A stretch of 64,000 bases of DNA from Parasphingorhabdus litoris DSM 22379. Its GTDB lineage: Bacteria > Pseudomonadota > Alphaproteobacteria > Sphingomonadales > Sphingomonadaceae. The stretch lies in NCBI RefSeq assembly GCF_020906275.1, contig NZ_CP086727.1:2170001-2234000 (forward strand), read 5' to 3'. Shown here piece by piece: positions 16,499-24,781 of this stretch (within the stretch, counting starts at the first letter, position 1; every line of letters begins with the position of its first letter). The notes under the pieces are model-generated. The model made no database searches and had not been told where the DNA came from. It saw only the letters and a program-made list of their open reading frames with translations. Position numbers and translations under genes: made by a program.

Positions 16499-17287
16499 AT
16501 GATCAAGCCTGTTTGGGGATTTGCAAAATGGATTGTGGCGCTGGCGCTGGCGGTGTCGCTATCTGCCTGCTCCGAACAGGAACTGCATCGTGACCTGTCC
16601 GAAAATCAGGCCAATGAGGTTGTCGCCGTTCTCTCTGAATCTGGGATATCGGCGAGTAAACAGGCAATGGAAGACAATGTCTGGTCAGTGTCTGTTACCC
16701 AGGATGATTTCGCGCGTTCGGTGCAATTGCTGCGGGCCAATGGTCTACCACGAGAAACCTATGATACACTGGGCAGCGTGTTCAAAAAGGAAGGGTTTAC
16801 TTCTTCTCCACTCGAGGAACGGGCCCGCCTGATCTATGGTCTGTCACAGGAATTGTCGCGCACGATCAGCGAAATTGATGGCGTTGTACAGTCCAGAGTC
16901 CATTTGACACTACCCGAACCTGATCCCCTGTCGCGCGAAGTGAAGCCATCTTCCGCCTCGGTATTTATCAAGTATCGACCCGGCTTTGATCTCGACAATC
17001 AAACATCATCGGTCAAATCACTGGTTGCCAATAGCATTGAAGGCCTGACCTATGAGAAAGTCTCGGTGGTCATGGTTCCCGGAAAACCGATTGCCCGTCC
17101 CGTTGAAGCATCCTGGTCGCCGCGCTTCGGATGGCTACGCTGGATCGCAATTTTGGGTGCGGTCGGTTTGACCCTGTTCGCGGCATGGCAATTCGTCAAA
17201 ACGCGTCGGCGCGGCAGCGCACGCGATCTGTCCTCAGATCAAGATCCGATGACTGGAAAAGCCTATGCTTCGAACAAACGCAACTGA
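16499..17287 (+). CDS. sctJ: T3SS inner-membrane ring lipoprotein SctJ
   Basis: 262 residues. A lipoprotein signal (ALALAVSLSACSEQEL, lipobox LSAC) precedes the two SctJ/FliF-type ring domains. Visible motifs are ENQANEVVAVLSESGI, VHLTLPEPDPLSRE and SASVFIKYRPG. A C-terminal membrane helix (about 213-233) is followed by a basic tail. The ATG at 16499 has AGGATAGGAG just upstream, and the longer frame from 16442 would bury the signal peptide. It forms the inner periplasmic ring with SctD. Its end overlaps the start of sctK by 23 bases. Confidence 0.93.
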   Translation: MIKPVWGFAKWIVALALAVSLSACSEQELHRDLSENQANEVVAVLSESGISASKQAMEDNVWSVSVTQDDFARSVQLLRANGLPRETYDTLGSVFKKEGFTSSPLEERARLIYGLSQELSRTISEIDGVVQSRVHLTLPEPDPLSREVKPSSASVFIKYRPGFDLDNQTSSVKSLVANSIEGLTYEKVSVVMVPGKPIARPVEASWSPRFGWLRWIAILGAVGLTLFAAWQFVKTRRRGSARDLSSDQDPMTGKAYASNKRN

Positions 17288-17873
17288 AGCCAGTGCGGAC
17301 GCGGCGGAACGCGGCCATTCCTGTCGCATGAAGCTAGCCAGGAAACACCGCTTGCTTGGTGATCTTTCCAAGCCATCTCGCGCAGCGCGCTTTCGTGACC
17401 GGTTGCGTGGAAACGCGGATCACAATCGCGATATCGGAATGCGTTTTGCAGACCTGGTTGCTTTGCCACTCTGGTCGGTAGATCCACAGGCAGATCTGGG
17501 GAAGCTGGCTTATGCCGCTGGCCTGCTATGCTATCGTCCGCAACTGGATCAGGAATTGGACGGTCTGACGCTGCGATCCATTGCCCGGACAACCGGCGAA
17601 AAATTGTTCGACCAAGTGATGGAAGCGACACGGCCGGCAACATCAAATATCATGGCTTCTGAACGACCATTGCCAACACCGGCAGAGATTGCACAATGCG
17701 GCTCCGCGCTGATGGATCGGGTCGTCCGCTCATCCCAACCGGACAAGACAGGCGCCGACACAAGAGACGCACCGTGCGGCGGTGTCACCATAACGGAAGC
17801 ACGTGCAATCTGTGATATGGCCTATCAGCTCATTCAGCAGGCTCCAATTTCAGCGGACCGGGAACAGACCTGA
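17265..17873 (+). CDS. sctK: Putative T3SS sorting-platform protein SctK
   Basis: 202 residues, soluble, no signal peptide. SctK proteins are weakly conserved, and the call rests mainly on position between sctJ and sctL, which is the conserved order sctJ-K-L-N-O-P. LVALPLWSVDPQADLGKLAY and AAGLLCYRPQLDQEL resemble the helical SctK core. The protein would dock the SctQ pods to SctD. The TGA overlaps the sctL ATG. Confidence 0.6.
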   Translation: MLRTNATEASADAAERGHSCRMKLARKHRLLGDLSKPSRAARFRDRLRGNADHNRDIGMRFADLVALPLWSVDPQADLGKLAYAAGLLCYRPQLDQELDGLTLRSIARTTGEKLFDQVMEATRPATSNIMASERPLPTPAEIAQCGSALMDRVVRSSQPDKTGADTRDAPCGGVTITEARAICDMAYQLIQQAPISADREQT

Positions 17874-18484
17874 TGGCTTACACGCTCTTTCATAGCGCCG
17901 ACAAAGCGCTCTTCGCGGATTCACCGATAATCAAACAGGATGACGCCAAGAACATCTCAACCGCAGTGGATATGCTGGCCGAAGCAGAACAGATCAAGCA
18001 AAGCTGCGCCGCCGATCGGGCGGCGGCTGTCGAGCAAGGCTATGCTGAAGGTCGGGCCGCTGCGCTACAGGAGATGCGCGACCTTGTCGCCGCCGCGATT
18101 GTTCCGCTTGCGACCAAGATTGCCGATAATCAGGCCATGCATCAAAAGGATCTTGCTGCGCTCGCCTTTGGTGCGGTTGAACACATACTGGGCGCGATAG
18201 CCGATGACGATAAGATGACCGCAATCACCAAGCGGGCTCTTTCCAATGTCGACATGGATGATGTGGAGTCGATCGCCCTATCTCCTGATTTAGCCGAGGC
18301 CGTCCAATCCGGTTTGGCGGAAAATGCCGCACGCCTCGTCAAGGCCGATCCGGGTTTGCAAACCCATGATTGTGTCATTCGGACCCGATCAGGCGCCGTC
18401 CTTTGCGGCCTTGATTTGCAGCTGGAAACGCTTGGTACCCGTTGGGGTTTGTCGGACAAGACCGAGCAGGACGAGCAAGCATAG
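17873..18484 (+). CDS. sctL: T3SS ATPase regulator/stator SctL (FliH/YscL family)
   Basis: 203 residues with a helical N-terminal half rich in Ala, Glu and Gln (LAEAEQIKQSCAADRAAAVE), then a globular domain with the FliH-type features of this family (AALAFGAVEHILGAI, LALSPDLAEAV-like, and a Gly-rich end VLCGLDLQLETLGTRWG). SctL connects SctQ pods to the SctN ATPase. It overlaps sctK and sctN by one base each. Confidence 0.82.
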   Translation: MAYTLFHSADKALFADSPIIKQDDAKNISTAVDMLAEAEQIKQSCAADRAAAVEQGYAEGRAAALQEMRDLVAAAIVPLATKIADNQAMHQKDLAALAFGAVEHILGAIADDDKMTAITKRALSNVDMDDVESIALSPDLAEAVQSGLAENAARLVKADPGLQTHDCVIRTRSGAVLCGLDLQLETLGTRWGLSDKTEQDEQA

Positions 18485-19842
18485 TGACCAACTCCGCCCC
18501 TCTTTTCCTGCAACCGGCCGAACGAGCGCACACCGGCAGCAGCTTGCTGGAGGCGTTGCGAGAGGCACCGCTCGTCGAACAGCGGGGCAAGCTGATCAGC
18601 GCTTTGGGAACATCACTGCGCGTGAAAGGGGTGCGCGCCCATATTGGTGACCTGTGCGAAATTCATACGCCGGGGAGCAGCGATATGGTTGCCGCAGAAG
18701 TTGTTGGCTTCAGTGAAGGCTGCGCCATCCTGACACCCTTGGGACCGGTGCGCGGCCTGGCACCGGATAGCGAAATCATCTTGCGCGGCGGACAGATGAA
18801 AGTTCCTTATGGCGATCATTTGTTAGGGCGGGTTTATAACGCAGCTTTGCAACCGATTGATGGGCTTGGCCCGATTGTCCGCCAACCTGCGCGCGGCCTA
18901 CGCGGGGAGCCGCCCAGTCCGATGGAACGCAAACCAATCTCCACCCTGTTCGAGACAGGCGTGCGCGCCATTGATGGTCTGATGACCTTGGGTGAAGGAC
19001 AACGGATCGGGATTTTCGCCGCGGCCGGCAGCGGCAAGAGCACATTGCTTGGAATGCTCGCACGTCATGCACAGGCCGATGCTTTCGTAATCGCCTTGAT
19101 TGGAGAGCGCGGACGGGAAGTGCGGGAATTTGTTGAGGATGTGCTTGGCCCTGATGGGTTGGCTAAGGCGATCGTAATCGTAGCAACATCAGACCGTCCG
19201 GCGATGGAGCGCGTGCGCGCCGCCGAAGCAGCTACCGCAGTTGCTGAAGGCCTTCGCGATCAGGGGAAACATGTCGTATTGATGATGGACAGCATCACCC
19301 GCTTTGCGCGTGCCCATCGGGAGATTGGGTTGGCTGCCGGTGAACCCCCGGTCAGACGCGGATTTCCACCATCGATTTTCGCAGAGCTGCCGCAGCTTTT
19401 TGAACGGGCTGGCACCGCGCAGACCGGTGCGATTACCGGATTATATACCGTGTTGCTGGAAGACGAGGATGGCGACCCGATCGGTGAGGAAGTGCGTTCG
19501 TTATTGGATGGCCATATCCATCTCTCGCGGAAATTGGCTGCTAGCGGCCATTACCCTGCCATCGACGTGCCCAACAGTCTTTCTCGATTGACCGGACGGC
19601 TGGTCGGGTCTGGCCAGGCCGACGCGGCTCGGCGGATGCGGGCAATGTTGGCACGGCTCGCCGATATAGAACTACTGATCCAGATGGGCGAATATCAACC
19701 GGGTCAGGATGGACTGGCGGACAGTGCGCTTGCGGCAAACAAGGAGATTAACCGCTTTCTGCGCCAGACAATTGACGAGAAATCCAGTGCTGCGGAAAGC
19801 AACGCTTTGCTACGTAGCCTGACTGAGAGTGTCGATGCCTGA
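18484..19842 (+). CDS. sctN: T3SS ATPase SctN (FliI/YscN family)
   Basis: 452 residues from a GTG that overlaps the sctL stop. Walker A is AAGSGKST at about 180-187. The Walker B region is VVLMMDSITRFARAHREIGL, and LIGERGREVREFVEDVLGP is diagnostic of the family. The hexamer unfolds substrates and releases chaperones at the export gate. The upstream ATG at 18442 was rejected because it would overlap sctL by 43 bases and add residues unlike the family N-terminus. Confidence 0.95.
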   Translation: MTNSAPLFLQPAERAHTGSSLLEALREAPLVEQRGKLISALGTSLRVKGVRAHIGDLCEIHTPGSSDMVAAEVVGFSEGCAILTPLGPVRGLAPDSEIILRGGQMKVPYGDHLLGRVYNAALQPIDGLGPIVRQPARGLRGEPPSPMERKPISTLFETGVRAIDGLMTLGEGQRIGIFAAAGSGKSTLLGMLARHAQADAFVIALIGERGREVREFVEDVLGPDGLAKAIVIVATSDRPAMERVRAAEAATAVAEGLRDQGKHVVLMMDSITRFARAHREIGLAAGEPPVRRGFPPSIFAELPQLFERAGTAQTGAITGLYTVLLEDEDGDPIGEEVRSLLDGHIHLSRKLAASGHYPAIDVPNSLSRLTGRLVGSGQADAARRMRAMLARLADIELLIQMGEYQPGQDGLADSALAANKEINRFLRQTIDEKSSAAESNALLRSLTESVDA

Positions 19843-20290
19843 TCGGAATTTGACCCAATTGCAGAAAATTGGCGGTCTGCGATTGCGGCGTAGCGAGCGC
19901 GAACTGAAAGCAGCGCGGAGCGCCTTGTCTGAGGCGGAAGCCGCGCGGACTCAAGCCGAGGAAAGCCTACAGGATCAAACAGCGCAAATGCACAAGGCCA
20001 AGCAGGAAAGCTATGCCAACCCGGCGTTGGAACAGGCCTGGATCTGGCAAAACGTCAGCGAACGGAAACGGCAGAACGCCGCCGTGCACCATGACAATAT
20101 GTGCAGTGTAGAACAGAAGTGCGAGGAAGGACTGAAACAGGCCGGCCAAGCTCTATTGAAATCACAAGTCAAACAGGATGGCTTTGCGACTGTGATCCGG
20201 CAGCACAATAAAGCCGAAGAAAGAAAAACCGAGGATGCGCTCGCGGAAGAGCGGCAAGATAGCCTGCACCATCGGCCGAGAATGATATGA
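19835..20290 (+). CDS. sctO: Putative T3SS stalk protein SctO (FliJ/YscO family)
   Basis: 151 residues, almost entirely charged and helical, predicted as a coiled coil (LRRSERELKAARSALSEAEA). SctO inserts into the SctN hexamer and contacts SctV. The call rests on coiled-coil character, size and position directly after sctN, which it overlaps by eight bases. The ATG at 19835 is preferred to the GTG two codons earlier. It overlaps sctP by four bases. Confidence 0.75.
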   Translation: MPDRNLTQLQKIGGLRLRRSERELKAARSALSEAEAARTQAEESLQDQTAQMHKAKQESYANPALEQAWIWQNVSERKRQNAAVHHDNMCSVEQKCEEGLKQAGQALLKSQVKQDGFATVIRQHNKAEERKTEDALAEERQDSLHHRPRMI

Positions 20291-20949
20291 CGATCAATCA
20301 CGATCCTTCTGCCAACAGAGTGCCGCCGCCTTCGCTTTCGCCATCCTCCAAGAGCAAGCCATTTTCAGCGCATAGCCAAAGCCGCTTCGAGCGCTCTTTG
20401 CAGCAACAAGAAAACCGCGATGCGCGCTTTAGCCCATCGGACAAGCCAGCCGCGCACCGCAATGACGGCCAGCGCAATGATGAAAGCCGGTCGGAGCAGA
20501 AGCGCAGCAAGAACGCCGCCGACCGAGAGCAGAAGGGTGGCGAAAAAGGCAAGACGCAGGATGGCGCAGGCGAGCTATTTGCCTGGACCGGCGCAGCGCA
20601 GGGCCATGGTCCATTTCAGGGCGGCGGTGATATCGCGGCCAACAGAGTGCATGCGGGTCAGATAGATGTCGAACTCCAGGCCCAGATTGATCGCATCGCG
20701 GCGGCGATAGCCGAACAGGCGCAGCGCGGTCAGCAAAGCCGCTTCACCGTGCAGTTGCCCGGCGGACTTCCGATAGAAAGCGCGGTTCTGGCGCGATCCG
20801 CGACCGGCTATGTTTCGATCCTTCTGGTTGCCAGACCGGGCGCATTGGGACTGAATGATCGCAAGTTGATCCGCCGGGAGCTTCAGGATCGTTTGCAAAA
20901 ACATCCAATCAAATTGGCTGAAATTGGTTTTGCCGGCAAGGCTGGTTAG
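20287..20949 (+). CDS. sctP: Putative T3SS needle-length/substrate-switch protein SctP
   Basis: 220 residues: a long, hydrophilic, low-complexity N-terminal part (rich in Ser, Gln, Arg and Lys, about 1-90), then a C-terminal domain like the FliK/HpaP switch domain (QSRFTVQLPGGLPIESAVLA, YVSILLVARPGALGL, RRELQDRLQK). SctP proteins measure needle length and trigger SctU to switch substrates. It is the last gene of the rightward operon and is convergent with the exported unknown gene. Confidence 0.72.
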   Translation: MTINHDPSANRVPPPSLSPSSKSKPFSAHSQSRFERSLQQQENRDARFSPSDKPAAHRNDGQRNDESRSEQKRSKNAADREQKGGEKGKTQDGAGELFAWTGAAQGHGPFQGGGDIAANRVHAGQIDVELQAQIDRIAAAIAEQAQRGQQSRFTVQLPGGLPIESAVLARSATGYVSILLVARPGALGLNDRKLIRRELQDRLQKHPIKLAEIGFAGKAG

Positions 20950-20969
20950 TTACCTGTTATCGCCAGATA

Positions 20970-21866
20970 TTATCGTAACAGCCTGGCGATCCCGAAAGCC
21001 CCGGCCAGTCCCAGGCCGCCGGCCAAAGCGATTAGCCCATAGTTGGACTCTGATTCTGTTGATGCGGCAGCCAGGGCGTCTTCCTGGCTATCGGGCTTGA
21101 GTGGATTGGCATCTGTCGCATCGCCCGTTTCGCGCATCCGAAAACCTTCGTCTGTCAAAGTCATGACATCGAGGTCCAGTCCGGAGTTTTTTGCACCCTG
21201 TTTCACGGCTTCTTTTACGGCATCCAGAAATTGGGGATTGGACTGCGCTTCTTCCACACTGGAATCGATCAAGGCCGCTTGAATAAGATAGGCTTCTGCA
21301 AGCTCCTGTTTCTCGGCCTGAGATGCGCCGGTCAGCGAAGGAACAGCGAGCAAGGCATTCTCAGATTGCTGCCGGACCGCCTGATAGGTTTTACGGGAAG
21401 GGGTTGTTGTTGAACCGCGACTGGCCTGATAAGCGCTCACCCACCATGCCGTGTAAGCATCGGCAACATTGTTGGTTTGCAGGCCGACCGAACCCATCGC
21501 CCTGTCAATCAAGCCCATCACATCGGCCGACGCAAAAATCGCCTGCATCTTGGCGGCACCTTCCGGATCAACTTTCTTGGAGCGGTCAACGAACTTCTGG
21601 AGATTCTGTTTTTGACGGGCCTTGCTAGAGGTAAACCGCAAAGATGATCTGTCCACGCCGGGATTGCTTTGAACATTAGGTGCGAAAAACTGGTTTTGCC
21701 GCCGTTCTGCGTTGCGTCTGTCAAGCAGCTCTCGGTTCAAATTGGACATCGCAAAATCGGGGGCAATCTGGATGACCGGAGTGGAGAAACTTTGCGCGGA
21801 CAGATGTGCCGCCGATAGGCTGGTAAAGAGTGCGAATGTTGTACCGTAAATTGCCAGTTTTTTCAT
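20970..21866 (-). CDS. Exported, C-terminally membrane-anchored protein of unknown function in the T3SS block
   Basis: 298 residues. The start at 21866 is chosen because AGGAGAAGG stands just upstream and the protein then begins with a clear signal peptide (MKKLAIYGTTFALFTSLSAA, cut near LSAQS). A C-terminal hydrophobic stretch (LIALAGGLGLAGAFGIARLL) would anchor it in a membrane. The middle is helical, with DAYTAWWVSAYQASRG the most distinctive part. I do not recognise it with certainty. It is convergent with sctP and on the same strand as the filament candidate. A role at the envelope end of the T3SS is a guess. Confidence 0.65.
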   Translation of the reverse strand: MKKLAIYGTTFALFTSLSAAHLSAQSFSTPVIQIAPDFAMSNLNRELLDRRNAERRQNQFFAPNVQSNPGVDRSSLRFTSSKARQKQNLQKFVDRSKKVDPEGAAKMQAIFASADVMGLIDRAMGSVGLQTNNVADAYTAWWVSAYQASRGSTTTPSRKTYQAVRQQSENALLAVPSLTGASQAEKQELAEAYLIQAALIDSSVEEAQSNPQFLDAVKEAVKQGAKNSGLDLDVMTLTDEGFRMRETGDATDANPLKPDSQEDALAAASTESESNYGLIALAGGLGLAGAFGIARLLR

Positions 21867-21984
21867 ATCTGCCTTCTCCTGGTGATGGATCAAACGCAAC
21901 TCTGTGCGGTTACCCTTACCAATTTATTATGAATGGCGTATTTCAAACACCGTAAGTTGATAGAATATCGGGATATTCGGAACG

Positions 21985-22016
21985 AAAAAGGGCGACCTTT
22001 ACGAGAAAGGCCGCCC
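21985..22016 (-). terminator. Rho-independent terminator after the filament-candidate gene
   Basis: On the minus strand an 11-bp stem with one G:U pair (GGGCGGCCTTT / AAAGGTCGCCC, five-base loop) is followed by a run of five T. It lies just past the stop of the gene at 22038-22658. Confidence 0.85.
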
Positions 22017-22037
22017 TCAATTCTTCCATTTGTCTGT

Positions 22038-22658
22038 TTAGTTTTTGCGCGCCATGTTTGCGTTGGCTTCGCCGATCGACTTGATCGCATTGTTCAGGGC
22101 ATTGGCCACCAGGCTCAATTCCTGGCTCAGAGCCTGCATTTGTGCGCTCAGCTCACCGGTTTTGTCGGTCTTGTCGATTTTCTCACCAATATCGATCATG
22201 TCGTCCATCTTGTCGTCCATAACCTTGCCGAGGGCCAGCGCCAGCCGGACCAGCCGTGACTGGCCGCCGCTAATGCCGCCATCTTCATCATCTTCACCAT
22301 TGCGCATACGCTCCAGCATGCTTTCGGTCATTTGCGAGACGATGTTATCGGACTGACGTTGCAGCTCGCCTTGTTGACGGGGAGAAAGGCCAACCATTTC
22401 GGTCAACTGGGCAATGGCGTCCCCGACATTATTCGGCATGCCTTGAGTGCCCGATGCAACCGCAAAGCTATTTTGTGCCATGCTGATCAATGATTGCGGC
22501 AAGCCCAGTTGTTGACCAACTTGTTGCAGAACCTGCTGCGCGATTGAGCTGCCAACCATCCGCAGGCCAAGTGATACCCAGCCCGCTGGACCCATGGCCA
22601 ATTGTGCCAGGTTCATTGGGTTGATTACGCTGCCTAAAATTCCGCTAAAAAGTCCCAT
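22038..22658 (-). CDS. Helical protein, candidate T3SS filament or translocator
   Basis: 206 residues, no Sec signal. The N-terminal 70 residues are Gly/Leu/Val/Gln-rich and moderately hydrophobic (GPAGWVSLGLRMVGSSIAQQ). A central helix precedes an acidic loop (RNGEDDEDGG), and the last 80 residues are a heptad-like helix (LALGKVMDDKMDDMIDIGEK then LSQELSLVANALNNAIKSIG). A disordered middle and a long C-terminal coiled coil recall EspA/SseB-type filament proteins and small translocators, but I cannot name the family. The ATG at 22658 has AAGGAG seven bases upstream. It is the only gene in the window that could fill a tip or translocator role. Confidence 0.5.
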   Translation of the reverse strand: MGLFSGILGSVINPMNLAQLAMGPAGWVSLGLRMVGSSIAQQVLQQVGQQLGLPQSLISMAQNSFAVASGTQGMPNNVGDAIAQLTEMVGLSPRQQGELQRQSDNIVSQMTESMLERMRNGEDDEDGGISGGQSRLVRLALALGKVMDDKMDDMIDIGEKIDKTDKTGELSAQMQALSQELSLVANALNNAIKSIGEANANMARKN

Positions 22659-22767
22659 CGTCATTCTCCTTCAAATTTCTGCCTAACGGCTAAGGGTGCA
22701 TTGGGCGGGAACAAGCCACCGCCTCGTCCCGTCGAAATTTGTTATGCGCTGATTCGAATTTTTTCGC

Positions 22768-22786
22768 CCTCGGCGTTTTGCTTAGA
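22768..22786 (+). promoter_or_regulatory. Candidate operator, copy B' (upstream member of a tandem pair)
   Basis: CCTCGGCGTTTTGCTTAGA matches copy A at 15 of 19 positions. Its centre is 22 bases, two helical turns, from the centre of the copy at 22790-22808. Tandem in-phase sites are typical of cooperative regulator binding. Confidence 0.5.
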
Positions 22787-22789
22787 AAG

Positions 22790-22820
22790 CCTCATCGAAA
22801 TGCTTAGGGCGGGTGGTCAT
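22790..22820 (+). promoter_or_regulatory. Candidate operator, copy B, upstream of the first DUF1521 gene
   Basis: CCTCATCGAAATGCTTAGG at 22790-22808 is followed after four bases by GTGGTCAT (22813-22820), the same arrangement and spacing as copy A at 2754-2784. The palindrome ends 83 bases before the ATG at 22892. Thirteen of 19 palindrome positions and all eight of the second block match copy A. Confidence 0.6.
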
Positions 22821-22891
22821 TTTGCCGAACGACAATGTAACCAGCTTGAAATATATCGAGAATTCATCAGCAAAAGCCGGGGGGCTCAATT

Positions 22892-23794
22892 ATGAATGCT
22901 ATTAATACTATTGCCGGAACCGGGTTGGCACCGATCAATTTGTCGGGGGCCGACAATTTGCCGGCTGGTACGGCCATGCAGATTAACGCTGACCCACTAC
23001 CGCTTTCTCCCGTCGGCCAGGCGGTGATCCCGGTGGTGGTGGACGTCGCTTTAACAGATGGCGTGAAGGACCTCGCGTGGCGCCAAGAGCAGTTGCAAAC
23101 CGGGCATGTGATAATCGACATTGATGACCAATATCTGCTGAGCATTGATGAATATCAGGGTGAAGTCTTGATCGACAATCGCATGACCGGGGAAGCCACC
23201 CGGATCTGGGGCAATGCGCAAGTGAATAGCGATGGCATGGAAAATTTGCAGTTTTGGGGCACGACCACATTCGTGCTGGACAATCAAACCAAGGTGACCG
23301 CCGAAACTGTAATTTCAGAGCTAAACCCCAATGCCTATATTCTCGACAGGCTGGTCATCGTTAAAAGCACCCGCGCAATCATTGTTTCCGGTGCAGGCGT
23401 AGAAACCAAAGGTGACATGACGGTCAGCCTGAGATCAGACGCCGTTTCAGTGGATCTCGACACACCGGATAATTTCATTCTGAAGGAAAATAGCGATGGT
23501 GCCGGTTGGATCGCCCAGAATACCGGTGAAATAGCAACGCAGGAAGATCTGGACCTGACCGCGCCGGGCGAACTTTTCGGTATGCAACAGTCCCTGGCCA
23601 GTCTCAGCGAACTGAGCATATTATTCTGCCGGTTTCTCTCCATGGCCAATATCAGCCTGCTCACCCGGACACTCTATAACCCGATTGAAACTCCAGTTAA
23701 CGATGATTGCGACCGGCAGGGGGCGATGAGACAGATTACCAATGCAGATATAGCTGCGCATCTTCGGAGCGGTTCAGTCACCGGCAGCTATTGA
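22892..23794 (+). CDS. DUF1521 (NopE-like) putative T3SS effector with degenerate self-cleavage site
   Basis: 300 residues. A DUF1521 domain spans about 80-235, with TGEATRIWG then FWGTTTFVLDNQTKVT, and a conserved end (ENSDGAGW.....TGEIATQEDL). Rhizobial NopE proteins with this domain are T3SS effectors that cut themselves after calcium binding at GD-PHVD. Here that site reads GNAQVN (residues 107-112): both D and P of the scissile bond and the metal-region His and Asp are gone, so cleavage is probably lost. No Sec signal is present, as expected for a T3SS substrate. The second paralogue at 24883 keeps the site. Confidence 0.78.
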   Translation: MNAINTIAGTGLAPINLSGADNLPAGTAMQINADPLPLSPVGQAVIPVVVDVALTDGVKDLAWRQEQLQTGHVIIDIDDQYLLSIDEYQGEVLIDNRMTGEATRIWGNAQVNSDGMENLQFWGTTTFVLDNQTKVTAETVISELNPNAYILDRLVIVKSTRAIIVSGAGVETKGDMTVSLRSDAVSVDLDTPDNFILKENSDGAGWIAQNTGEIATQEDLDLTAPGELFGMQQSLASLSELSILFCRFLSMANISLLTRTLYNPIETPVNDDCDRQGAMRQITNADIAAHLRSGSVTGSY

Positions 23795-23800
23795 TCGCTC

Positions 23801-24226
23801 TCAATTCACCGGGTGAAACAACAGGCCGGCCAAGGCGACCAGACCGCGCGAACCATCGACCTCCAGCTTGCCAATCGCATTGTTCAAATGCGTCCGCACG
23901 GTGTTGTCATGAATGTTGAGCAGGCTGGCAATATCGGCATTCGACCGGCCCCAGCCCAAAAAGCGCATCACCGCTGCCTCGGTACGCGATAATGTTTGCA
24001 GCGGTCCAATATAGCTTTGGGGTACGCGCCATCCCTCGACCTGAAATTCGCCGATGCGCAGTTCCTTTTGCGCCGCGTCGGTTGCTTGTTCATTATCCTT
24101 GATCCGCGCGATCAGCGCCGCAAGCTGTTCGATATCATCGACGCCTGCGCCAAGGCGGTCCGGCGTTGCAGCGCGATTTTCCTGAGCGGAGGAGGCGATA
24201 CCACCGGAAGGGCGCTCATTGGTCAT
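23801..24226 (-). CDS. Small LuxR-type transcriptional regulator
   Basis: 141 residues. The C-terminal 65 residues form a LuxR/GerE helix-turn-helix (LSRTEAAVMRFLGWGRSNAD then IASLLNIHDNTVRTHLNNAI). The N-terminal part is short and charged and is neither an obvious receiver nor an autoinducer domain. Its ATG overlaps the stop of the upstream unknown gene as ATGA, so the two are made together. It lies between the two DUF1521 genes and is the only DNA-binding regulator in the T3SS block. It is the natural candidate to bind the nearby 19-bp palindromes, but this is inferred. Confidence 0.82.
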   Translation of the reverse strand: MTNERPSGGIASSAQENRAATPDRLGAGVDDIEQLAALIARIKDNEQATDAAQKELRIGEFQVEGWRVPQSYIGPLQTLSRTEAAVMRFLGWGRSNADIASLLNIHDNTVRTHLNNAIGKLEVDGSRGLVALAGLLFHPVN

Positions 24227-24687
24227 TGCGCATTCTCCACTGCCAAAGAGGCTTTTTCAATTATCGCCAACACGCGGTTGAAATCTTCCGGGCCGCCATT
24301 GTCCTCGACGGCGTTGTCGATTGCATGAACTAGATGTTCGACCGAATAGGCAGCAGGCCGCGCACCCAGCAAGCTGGCGCTTTGTTCTGCAAATTGATGT
24401 AGGGCTGCGGTCAGCCGGGCCGCCTCTGCGCCGTCCGCTGACAGTTCTCGTGACAAGGAACCGGACAGCGCTTCTATCTCGTATAAATCATGAGCCGTAA
24501 TAAAGTTCCTACCGCGCCGATTGTCATCCTGATCGTCTTGTGCTGTTAGGTTGAGCGTGTCGGCAACATGACCTGCAATCTGTGCGGCCAGCGATGACAA
24601 GGCCGCGCCCGCTCGGCTGCCGCCACCGCGACCGGACAGGCGCACAGCGTTGATGCCGCTCAAACCGGTGCGAATATCGTTACTCAT
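24223..24687 (-). CDS. Unknown protein translationally coupled to the LuxR-type regulator
   Basis: 154 residues from the ATG at 24687. A GTG at 24708 is also in frame, and neither has a clear ribosome-binding site. The N-terminus is Gly/Ser/Arg-rich. The rest is helical and acidic (SGSLSRELSADGAEAARLTA, YSVEHLVHAIDNAVED). No family is recognised. Coupling to the regulator by a four-base overlap suggests a partner that modulates it, or a secreted regulator or chaperone. Confidence 0.6.
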   Translation of the reverse strand: MSNDIRTGLSGINAVRLSGRGGGSRAGAALSSLAAQIAGHVADTLNLTAQDDQDDNRRGRNFITAHDLYEIEALSGSLSRELSADGAEAARLTAALHQFAEQSASLLGARPAAYSVEHLVHAIDNAVEDNGGPEDFNRVLAIIEKASLAVENAQ

Positions 24688-24781
24688 GGTGTCAGAATAA
24701 CCGTTCACTCATTCTATTACAATCATTTGCCAACATTAAAGCGGCTGCTCGGCCGCGGGCATAGTCATAATGACTAGTTCA

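Noticed and set aside
22682..22695. CCTAACGGCTAAGG near the start of the filament candidate, similar in its ends to the effector palindrome.
   Set aside because: The spacing between half-sites is five bases shorter than in all other copies, so the same protein would not be expected to bind it.
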